The notes beneath the pieces are model-generated. The model saw only the letters and a program-made list of their open reading frames with translations, was not told the DNA's origin and ran no database searches. From Planctomycetota bacterium (GTDB taxonomy: Bacteria > Planctomycetota > UBA8742 > UBA2392), in assembly GCA_022071975.1 (NCBI GenBank), contig JAJVIO010000054.1:21787-56837 (forward strand): a DNA stretch of 35,051 nucleotides, read 5' to 3'. Positions 1 through 5,977 of the stretch are shown one piece after another; the stretch's first letter is position 1; each line of letters starts with the position of its first letter. Both the position numbers and the translations under genes were made by a program.

Positions 1-729
1 ATCTACGACCACTACATCGACGAAGACGAGCTGCGCGTCTGCGACGACACCATGACCGCCATCTTCGACAGCCTCGAGCCGCGCCCCTACGCCAGCCGCG
101 AAATCATCCGCGAGATGGGACGCTACCTCACCAAGCACGGCAAGAAGCACGACGGCTTCGTCGAGGCCTGCTACAACAAAAACGTGCCGATCTTCGTGCC
201 GGCCTTCAGCGACTGCTCCGCGGGCTTCGGCGTCGTGCTGCACCAGCACAAGCGCATCAAGGCCGGCAAGCCCATGGCCAGCATCGACAGCGGCCGTGAC
301 TTCCTGGACCTGACCTACCTGAAGATGCACGCCACCAAGGAAACGGCGATCGTGATGATCGGCGGCGGCGTGCCCAAGAACTTCACGCAGGACACCGTGG
401 TGGCGGCCGAGGTGCTGGGCATGGAGGACATTCCCATGCACAAGTACGCCATCCAGCTGACGGTGGCCGACGAGCGCGACGGCGCGCTCAGCGGCAGCAC
501 ACTGAAGGAAGCCAGCAGCTGGGGCAAGGTGGACCTGACCTACGAGCAGATGGTGTACGGCGAAGCGACCGTGACCTTCCCGCTGCTGGCAGGCGCGGTG
601 TACGCCCGAGGCGCCCACAAGAAGCGCAAGGGTCTCGAGCTCAGCAAGTATTTCAAAGGCGCCGACTTCGTGACGCCCAAGGCCAAGGCCAAGAAGGCCG
701 GCAAGAAGAAGCAGGCTGTGGCTGTCTAG
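1..729 (+). CDS. deoxyhypusine-synthase-like protein, C-terminal part (5' end outside window)
   Basis: Open from the first base of the window in frame 1, so the N-terminus is missing. The visible 242 residues match the C-terminal half of the deoxyhypusine synthase family: a GGGVPKNF segment, a DGALSG segment and SSWGKV, whose Lys codon (526-528) corresponds to the active-site lysine that forms the enzyme-imine intermediate in eukaryotic DHS, followed by a TFPLLAGAVY-like segment. The C-terminus is a Lys/Ala-rich tail. Eukaryotic and archaeal DHS transfers the aminobutyl group of spermidine to eIF5A. Bacteria lack eIF5A, and bacterial members probably act in polyamine metabolism (homospermidine-type chemistry) or on an unknown target. 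The family call is firm; the substrate is unknown. Confidence 0.85.
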   Translation: MYDHYIDEDELRVCDDTMTAIFDSLEPRPYASREIIREMGRYLTKHGKKHDGFVEACYNKNVPIFVPAFSDCSAGFGVVLHQHKRIKAGKPMASIDSGRDFLDLTYLKMHATKETAIVMIGGGVPKNFTQDTVVAAEVLGMEDIPMHKYAIQLTVADERDGALSGSTLKEASSWGKVDLTYEQMVYGEATVTFPLLAGAVYARGAHKKRKGLELSKYFKGADFVTPKAKAKKAGKKKQAVAV

Positions 730-730
730 A

Positions 731-816
731 GTTCAGAGATCAGAGGCCGGAGGTCAGGGAGTTCCCTGGCCTCCGGTTCTCTTTCCCTGACCTCTGACCT
801 CTAGCCTCTGACCCCT
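731..816. repeat. imperfect inverted repeat of CAGAGGTCAGAGG type
   Basis: The gap between the DHS-like gene and the epimerase gene holds runs of purine-rich CAGAGATCAGAGGCCGGAGG followed by the complementary pyrimidine-rich CCTGACCTCTGACCTCTAGC. Together they can form a long imperfect hairpin. The central part (GGAGGTCAGGGAGTTCCCTGGCCTCC) is the best-paired segment. It resembles low-complexity intergenic repeats of environmental bacterial genomes. It could act as a bidirectional transcription barrier after the DHS-like gene, but it has no T-tract of a classical terminator. Confidence 0.5.
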
Positions 817-838
817 TCACTTGTCATTCTCTGCCCCC

Positions 839-1795
839 ATGACTTTACCCGGTAAAAATGCGATCTGGCGTGTGCTGGTGACCGGCGGCGCGGGCTTTAT
901 CGGCTCGCGGCTGGTGCGGCGCATCGAAGACGAGTGGCCCAACGCCGATGTCACGGTGATCGACGATTTCCGCAGCGGCAACTTCAAGAACCTGGAAGGT
1001 TTCCGCGGCGAGCTGATCGCGCTCGACATGGCAAAGCTCGACTACAAGAAGCACCTGCGCGCCCAGGACTTCGACGCGATCTTCCACCTGGCCAGCATCA
1101 CCGACACCCGCGTGATGGACCAGCGCCAGATGTGCTGGGACAACGTCGAGAGCTTCCGCCGCCTGCTCGAGTTCACGCGCGAGCGCCAGACGCCCATCAC
1201 CTACGCCAGCAGCGCCGCGACCTACGGCATTGACGCCCGCGTGAACGCCGAGACCGACCCGCGCAAACCCGCCAACGTCTACGGCTTCAGCAAGGTGCAG
1301 CTTGAGAACCTGGCCGAGAAATACCGCAGAGACCCGGACCTTGCGGCCTGGAAACTCAACGCCGTGCGCTACTTCAACGTGTACGGCCCGCACGAGCAGC
1401 ACAAGGGCGCCATGGCCAGCATGATCTACCAGCTTTACCTGCAGATGAAGCAGGGCAAGCGCCCCCGCGTGTTCAAACACGGCGAGCAGAAGCGCGACTT
1501 CGTGCACGTGGACGACGCCGTGCAGTGCACCCTGCTGGCCATGCACAGCGGCAAGGCCGGCGTGTTCAACACCGGCAGCGGCGAGGCCCGCAGCTTCAAT
1601 GAGGTGATCGAGCAGCTCAACAAGGCGCTGGGCACCAAGCTCGAGCCGGAATACATCGACAACCCGTTCCCGTTCTTCCAGCCGTTCACGCAGGCGGACC
1701 TGACCCGCAGCAAGGCTGAACTGGGTTATGAGCCGAAGTACAATCTGGAATCGGGCGTCAAACAGTACGTCCAGTGGCTGGAGGCGCAGGCCTGA
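839..1795 (+). CDS. hldD: NAD(P)-dependent sugar-nucleotide epimerase, ADP-glyceromanno-heptose 6-epimerase-like
   Basis: Extended short-chain dehydrogenase of 318 aa. The N-terminal Rossmann motif is TGGAGFIGS. A catalytic-type YGFSK (Tyr-x-x-x-Lys) follows, then RYFNVYGPHEQHKGAMAS and RDFVHVDDA, the arrangement typical of HldD (RfaD), which epimerises ADP-D-glycero-D-manno-heptose to the L-glycero form for lipopolysaccharide core. That would imply a Gram-negative envelope. The start is taken at ATG 839; an in-frame TTG at 821 also exists. No Shine-Dalgarno precedes the ATG, but CATTCT lies 8 nt before it (see the leaderless promoter finding). The stop is 1 nt before the next start, so the two genes are probably cotranscribed. 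A related UDP-sugar epimerase is the alternative. Confidence 0.82.
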   Translation: MTLPGKNAIWRVLVTGGAGFIGSRLVRRIEDEWPNADVTVIDDFRSGNFKNLEGFRGELIALDMAKLDYKKHLRAQDFDAIFHLASITDTRVMDQRQMCWDNVESFRRLLEFTRERQTPITYASSAATYGIDARVNAETDPRKPANVYGFSKVQLENLAEKYRRDPDLAAWKLNAVRYFNVYGPHEQHKGAMASMIYQLYLQMKQGKRPRVFKHGEQKRDFVHVDDAVQCTLLAMHSGKAGVFNTGSGEARSFNEVIEQLNKALGTKLEPEYIDNPFPFFQPFTQADLTRSKAELGYEPKYNLESGVKQYVQWLEAQA

Positions 1796-1796
1796 C

Positions 1797-2558
1797 ATGG
1801 TTGCATCCACCGACCCGCATGGCATCAACAAGGCCGGTTCGCCCGGCAGCATCGAGCGCTCAATCGACTCCTGGGGCTACATCCACGGCCGGCAGGACCG
1901 TACCCGCCTGATCATCGGCGGCGCGGTGTTCCTGGCCGGTGCGTTGACGATCATCCTGGCCTTCCTGCTGTATCGTTTCGGAACGGACAACGTCTACCGC
2001 GCCGGCGCCGACTTCACACGCAGCCGCGAACTCAGTGGGCCCGAACTCAAGCGCCTGATCAATGAAAACGGCATCAAGACCGTGATACGGCTCGTAGGCA
2101 TCGAAGACGGCAACCGGGAAAGCTTCGAGGCCGAAGCCGCCGCCGTGGCCGAGACGGATGCAACGCTGGTGGTGGCGGCCCTGCCGACTTCGCGCCTGCC
2201 TTACCGTTCCGAGCTTGCGCGGCTTTTCCAGGCGCTCGACAACGCGGAGCGCCCCATCCACGTGCATTGTCAGCACGGCAGCGACCGCACCGGCCTGGTC
2301 AGCGCCATCTGGCTGCACGACTACATGGGCGAGCCGCTGGAAACCGCGCGCAAGCAGATGGCCTTCTTCCCGTACGGCCACGTCAGCTTCGGCGATGCCT
2401 CTGAGCTCGGCCGATTCCTCGACATGTACGAGCAATTCGAAAAGTCCAACCAGGGCGTCAGCATCAAGCTCTGGGTGCGCGACCACTACTTCGAAGAAAA
2501 GCCCGGCCGCGAAGTTCAGCCCTGGTACGACGGCGTGGTGTACAAGCCCGAGGGCTGA
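1797..2558 (+). CDS. membrane-anchored dual-specificity/tyrosine phosphatase-like protein
   Basis: 253 aa starting at ATG 1797, directly after the epimerase stop. Residues about 38-60 form one hydrophobic membrane segment (IIGGAVFLAGALTIILAF), so the C-terminal domain probably faces the periplasm. The phosphatase signature HCQHGSDRTG contains the CX5R loop with Cys158 and Arg164, the nucleophile and phosphate-binding residues of cysteine-based phosphatases. It is preceded by a conserved 'TVIRL' segment and followed by a helix (VSAIWLHDYMG), as in bacterial DSP-like phosphatases. The substrate is unknown. The tight pairing with hldD suggests a role in envelope sugar or lipid phosphate metabolism, but this is inference. 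Confidence 0.75.
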   Translation: MVASTDPHGINKAGSPGSIERSIDSWGYIHGRQDRTRLIIGGAVFLAGALTIILAFLLYRFGTDNVYRAGADFTRSRELSGPELKRLINENGIKTVIRLVGIEDGNRESFEAEAAAVAETDATLVVAALPTSRLPYRSELARLFQALDNAERPIHVHCQHGSDRTGLVSAIWLHDYMGEPLETARKQMAFFPYGHVSFGDASELGRFLDMYEQFEKSNQGVSIKLWVRDHYFEEKPGREVQPWYDGVVYKPEG

Positions 2559-2626
2559 TTGCGGATTAGGGTGCCGCCAGCCCGTCGCCTGAACCGGAAA
2601 CCGACTGAAAACTGCAAAGGCATTTT

Positions 2627-2705
2627 AACCACGAAGAACCACGAAGGACCACGAAGTAAAGCGTGGCCCGCCGTTCTTCGTGGCCCTTAGTGGCTCTTCG
2701 TGGTT
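2627..2705. repeat. inverted repeat built of ACCACGAAG units
   Basis: Three direct ACCACGAAG/GACCACGAAG units (2627-2656) are followed by CTTCGTGG-type units in the opposite orientation (2672-2705), giving an approximately 30-bp imperfect stem around AGTAAAGCGTGGCCC. The element lies in the 290-bp gap between the phosphatase and recA, the longest gene-free stretch of the window. Similar ACCACGAAG repeats are familiar in intergenic regions of environmental bacteria. It may serve as a terminator or be a miniature mobile repeat. Confidence 0.6.
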
Positions 2706-2795
2706 TGCCGCAGTTGCGTTTCCTAAGAAGCGAAGGTTGTGTTCTTGAGCTGATGCAAAGATCAGCAAAAACAAGAATCCCAAATCGCTCCACAC

Positions 2796-2824
2796 TTGTT
2801 AGCCGTTCTCTGCGCGCCTAGCAT
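2796..2824 (+). promoter_or_regulatory. candidate sigma-70-type promoter of recA
   Basis: TTGTTA (2796-2801) and TAGCAT (2819-2824) are separated by exactly 17 bp. Transcription would begin near 2831, 18 nt before the recA ATG, leaving room for the AAGGAA ribosome-binding site at 2838-2843. No convincing LexA box was found around it. Confidence 0.5.
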
Positions 2825-2848
2825 GCGCGTCCTTTGAAAGGAACTGCT

Positions 2849-3898
2849 ATGGCCGCGAAGACTGCCGCACCGGAAAAGCGCGATGACAAGCGCGCCGAGG
2901 CCGTGAAAATGGCCCTGGCACAGATCGAAAAGACCCACGGCAAGGGCTCGCTGATGAAGCTTGGCGACGCCCCGATCGTAGAAATCCAGGGCATCAGCAC
3001 CGGCGCGCTTAGCTTCGACCTGGCGCTTGGCGGGCGCGGAATACCGCGCGGTCGCGTGGTCGAAATCTACGGCCCGGAGTCCAGCGGCAAAACCACCATC
3101 ACCCTGCAGATCATCGCCGAGGCGCAGAAGCGCGGGGGCCTGGCGGCCTTCATCGACGCTGAGCACGCCCTGGACCCGGCCTACGCGGCCAAGATCGGCG
3201 TAGATACCGAGAACCTGTACGTAAGCCAGCCCGACAGCGGCGAGCAGGCCCTGGACATCTGCGAAACCCTGGTGCGCAGCAACGCTTTCGACATCATCGT
3301 GGTGGACAGTGTCGCCGCGCTGGTGCCGCGCAGCGAACTGGAAGGCGACATGGGCGACGCGCAGATGGGCAGCCAGGCCCGGCTCATGAGCCAGGCCATG
3401 CGCAAGCTGACCAGTGCCGTGAGCCGCGCCAAGACCAGCCTGATCTTCATCAACCAGATCCGCATGAAGATCGGCATCGTGTTCGGCAACCCGGAAACAA
3501 CCACCGGCGGCAACGCGTTAAAGTTCGCGGCCAGCCAGCGCATCGAGGTGCGCAAAGGCAAGCCGATCAAGGTGGGTGAGGACGTGGTGGGTCACGAGGT
3601 AAATGTCAAAGTCGTGAAAAACAAGCTGGCGCCGCCGTTCAAGAAGACGACGCTGGAAATCATCTTCAATGAAGGCGTCAGCAAGCTCGGCGACCTGCTT
3701 GAGCTGGGCGTGCAGACCGGCACGGTCAAGCGCTCCGGCGCCTGGTGGACCTTCGGCGACACCAAACTCGGGCAGGGCAAGGAAAACGCCAAGGCGTTCC
3801 TGAGCGAAAACAAGGACATCTGGGCCCAGGTGGAACGAGCTACCCGGGAAGCGCTCGGCATGCCGACAGGCGAGGCCGCAGCGACAACGGAGGGCTAG
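2849..3898 (+). CDS. recA: recombinase RecA
   Basis: 349 aa, the normal length. ATG 2849 is preceded by an AAGGAA Shine-Dalgarno; a TTG at 2834 is in frame but less likely. Walker A is GPESSGKTT at residues 75-83. The DAEHALDP segment, the DNA-binding loop L1/L2 segments ([30 protein letters not shown]) and the Walker B region [10 protein letters not shown] are all intact. RecA forms ATP-dependent filaments on single-stranded DNA, catalyses strand exchange and stimulates LexA self-cleavage. The gene has its own promoter and is closed by a strong hairpin. The C-terminus is short and less acidic than in Escherichia coli. Confidence 0.98.
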   Translation: MAAKTAAPEKRDDKRAEAVKMALAQIEKTHGKGSLMKLGDAPIVEIQGISTGALSFDLALGGRGIPRGRVVEIYGPESSGKTTITLQIIAEAQKRGGLAAFIDAEHALDPAYAAKIGVDTENLYVSQPDSGEQALDICETLVRSNAFDIIVVDSVAALVPRSELEGDMGDAQMGSQARLMSQAMRKLTSAVSRAKTSLIFINQIRMKIGIVFGNPETTTGGNALKFAASQRIEVRKGKPIKVGEDVVGHEVNVKVVKNKLAPPFKKTTLEIIFNEGVSKLGDLLELGVQTGTVKRSGAWWTFGDTKLGQGKENAKAFLSENKDIWAQVERATREALGMPTGEAAATTEG

Positions 3899-3918
3899 CG
3901 GCCGGCAGGGATTCATGT

Positions 3919-3948
3919 AAAGCCCGGTCCGCAAGACCGGGCTTTGTG
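3919..3948 (+). terminator. rho-independent-like terminator of recA
   Basis: Perfect 11-bp stem AAAGCCCGGTC / GACCGGGCTTT with a 5-nt CGCAA loop at 3919-3945, starting 20 nt after the recA stop. The T-run is short (TTTGT), so termination may be only partial. Confidence 0.75.
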
Positions 3949-3953
3949 GTTTA

Positions 3954-3976
3954 GGAGCGCGGACGTCCCGTCCGCA
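3954..3976 (+). repeat. REP palindrome (GGAG-CGCGGACGTCCCGTCCGC family)
   Basis: A GGAG tetranucleotide is followed by a GCGGAC...GTCCGC hairpin. The 24 bases 3953-3976 are identical to 11723-11746, the left end of the free-standing RAYT unit, so this copy was probably mobilised by that family. It sits directly behind the recA terminator. Confidence 0.8.
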
Positions 3977-4025
3977 AAGGCGCGAAGCGCCGCGGCAGTA
4001 CAAGCCGCGAAGGGGCTGGAAGGGC

Positions 4026-4085
4026 GTAGCCCGGGTCTTAAACCCCGGGTACGGATGCAGAGAGAATTCAGAGCCCCGCAGGGGC
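4026..4085. repeat. two further palindromes upstream of alaS
   Basis: The first is GTAGCCCGGG ... CCCGGGTAC (4026-4052). The second is GCCCC-GCA-GGGGC (4073-4085). They belong to different sequence families from the REP at 3954, so the 200-bp recA-alaS gap is a cluster of palindromic repeats. They leave only about 14 nt before the chosen alaS start. Confidence 0.55.
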
Positions 4086-4099
4086 GACAGAGGCTTGCA

Positions 4100-5977
4100 A
4101 TGCCAGTGGATCCAAACGAGTTACGCCAGCGCTTCCTCGACTTCTTCGACGCGCGCATGAAAGAGCACGCGGGCGGCAAGGTGAAAGGCAGCCTGATCCT
4201 GCCCAGCAGCAGCCTGCAGCCGCCCGACCCGAGCACGCTGTTCACCAGCGCCGGCATGCACCAGTTCAAGGACGACTTTACGGGCAATTTAGTACACGGC
4301 ACCCGGGCAGCCACAACTGTGCAGAAGTGCATGCGCACGCCCGACCTCGAGAACGTGGGCAAGACCGCACGCCACCACACCTTCTTTGAGATGCTGGGCT
4401 TCTTCAGCTTCGGTGACGGTCTCGACGGCCCCAACGGCAGCAAGGGCTTTTTCAAGCGCGAAGCCATCCGCTGGATCTGGGACTTCTACACGCTGCCCTG
4501 GGACAAGGGCGGTTGCGGTCTTGACACGTCAAAGCTGTACGTGAGCGTGTACAAAGGCGACGAGAAGGGCGCAGGCCGCGACGAAGAGGCCGCGAACTAC
4601 TGGCGCGAAATCCTGGGCAAGCTGTGGAAGAAAGATGAGCTGGAGAAGCGCATCTTCTGGCTGGGTGAACACGACAACTTCTGGCCCGCGGGCGCGCCCA
4701 GCCAGGGCCCCAACGGCGTCTGCGGCCCGTGCAGCGAGATTTTCTACGACCTGGGAAGCGAGTACGGCGAAGGCAACGTAGAGACCAACGGCAACCGCTT
4801 CATGGAAATCGGCAACATCGTCTTCACCCAGTACGAGCGCTCAGGCCCCGTTCCCGGCAAGGGCACGCTCACGCCCCTGCCGAGCAAGAACATCGACTTC
4901 GGAGGCGGCTTCGAGCGTCTGGTCATGGTTCTCGACGGCGCCAAAACCACATTGGACTGCGGTTTGTTCACACCCGTTCGGGAAGCGTTGCGCGCATCAG
5001 CCCCGGCCGGAAGGCCGGGGGAATCCACCCATGCGCGATCTGAATCCGGTTCCCCCGCCCTTCCGGGCGGGGCTGAGAACCTCGTCCGCGAGAAGCGCAT
5101 CGCCGACCACATCCGCGCTGTCACCTTCTGCATGTCGGACGGCATCCTGCCTTCGAACGAGGGCGCCGGTTACGTGGTGCGCCGCATCATCCGGCGCGCC
5201 TTCCGTGACGGCTCGGCGTTGGGCTTTGATGGCCCCTTCCTGCACAAGCTTGTGCCCGTGGTGGTCGAGCACTACGGCGACGCCTACCCCGAGCTCAAGC
5301 GCAACACCAGCGCCGTAATCAACACCATCCAGCAGGAAGAGCAGCAGTTCTCGACCACACTAGAGCGCGGCCTGCAACTGCTTGCGGGCCTGATCCGCGA
5401 ACACCAGGAGCGCGACGACAAGACACTCGACGGCAAGGCGGCGTTCAACCTCTACCAGTCACAGGGCTTGCCGCGCGAGGTGGTGCAGGACGAACTGGCG
5501 GCCGTGGGCATGCTGCTCGATCAGCTCGGCTACGACGCGGCCGAGGAAGAGCACCGGCAACGCTCCAAGGGCGGCAAGCAGGTTGTGGTGTTCGAGAAGG
5601 GCTGGTTCCAGGAGCTGAAGGGCAAGTACAAGCCCACGCAGTTCCTCGGCTACGACAGCTGCGAGGCCGACTGCAAGGTGCTCGCCATCGTGCGCGACGG
5701 CGAACCCTTTGAGATCATCGAAGCCGGCGACTCCGCGACGGTAGTGCTCGACCGCACGCCCTTCTACGGCGAGTCAGGCGGCCAGGTGGGGACCGGGGCA
5801 GCCTGCACATCGGCGAAGGCGTCTTCGAGGTGGTGGACACCCAGAAACGCGACGACTACTTCCTGCATGAAGGCAAGCTGCTGCACGGCAAGCTGCGCGT
5901 GGGCGACAGCGTCGCGGCGCGCGTTGACCGGCAGCGCCGCGACCGCATTCGGGCGAATCACAGCGCCACGCATCTGA
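4100..5977 (+). CDS. alaS: alanyl-tRNA synthetase, N-terminal part up to a frameshift
   Basis: Class II AlaRS aminoacylation half. ATG 4100 opens the conserved start (MPVDPNELRQRFLDFF); the frame is open upstream to 3944, but that stretch is REP sequence. Visible hallmarks are SAGMHQFKDDF, ARHHTFFEMLGFFSFGD, GPCSEIFYDLG, GNRFMEIGN, DFGGGFERL, ADHIRAVTF and VRRIIRRA. The enzyme charges tRNA-Ala with alanine. Two oddities are seen. About 24 residues encoded by 5001-5072 are a translated REP pair inserted before the NLVREKRIADHIR segment. The frame then leaves the family sequence after TPFYGESGGQVG: the expected continuation (GDRGSLHIGEG) is in the -1 frame from 5788. Residues after about 5791 in this frame are therefore out-of-frame tail. 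It belongs with the next entry as one gene, 4100-7629, of about 1,176 codons. Confidence 0.93.
   Translation: MPVDPNELRQRFLDFFDARMKEHAGGKVKGSLILPSSSLQPPDPSTLFTSAGMHQFKDDFTGNLVHGTRAATTVQKCMRTPDLENVGKTARHHTFFEMLGFFSFGDGLDGPNGSKGFFKREAIRWIWDFYTLPWDKGGCGLDTSKLYVSVYKGDEKGAGRDEEAANYWREILGKLWKKDELEKRIFWLGEHDNFWPAGAPSQGPNGVCGPCSEIFYDLGSEYGEGNVETNGNRFMEIGNIVFTQYERSGPVPGKGTLTPLPSKNIDFGGGFERLVMVLDGAKTTLDCGLFTPVREALRASAPAGRPGESTHARSESGSPALPGGAENLVREKRIADHIRAVTFCMSDGILPSNEGAGYVVRRIIRRAFRDGSALGFDGPFLHKLVPVVVEHYGDAYPELKRNTSAVINTIQQEEQQFSTTLERGLQLLAGLIREHQERDDKTLDGKAAFNLYQSQGLPREVVQDELAAVGMLLDQLGYDAAEEEHRQRSKGGKQVVVFEKGWFQELKGKYKPTQFLGYDSCEADCKVLAIVRDGEPFEIIEAGDSATVVLDRTPFYGESGGQVGTGAACTSAKASSRWWTPRNATTTSCMKASCCTASCAWATASRRALTGSAATAFGRITAPRI
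5001..5072. repeat. inverted REP pair (BIME-like) inside alaS, in frame
   Basis: The left palindrome is CCCCGGCCGGAAGGCCGGGG (5001-5020), followed by GAATCC. The right palindrome (5052-5072) is its diverged inverted copy, CCCCGCCCGGAAGGGCGGGG on the minus strand followed by GAACC. About 30 bp separate them. The insert is read as APAGRPGESTHARSES...PALPGG and does not break the synthetase frame. It has no counterpart in the familiar AlaRS sequence at this point. Confidence 0.8.
5786..5794 (+). other. frameshift site in alaS at a G run
   Basis: The sequence GTG GGG ACC carries the AlaRS reading frame out of register. One extra G in the GGGG run, or a -1 slip of tRNA-Gly from 5789-5791 to 5788-5790 (perfect re-pairing), restores the conserved VGDRGSLHIGEG. 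Homopolymer sequencing error, real mutation and ribosomal slippage cannot be told apart here. Confidence 0.85.

Noticed and set aside
2706-2848. LexA/SOS box upstream of recA
   Set aside because: Searched by eye for GAAC-N4-GTTC and CTG-N10-CAG type boxes; none convincing.
3944-4099. Upstream extension of alaS to 3944
   Set aside because: The extra 52 codons are REP and other palindromic sequence and precede the normal AlaRS N-terminus at 4100.
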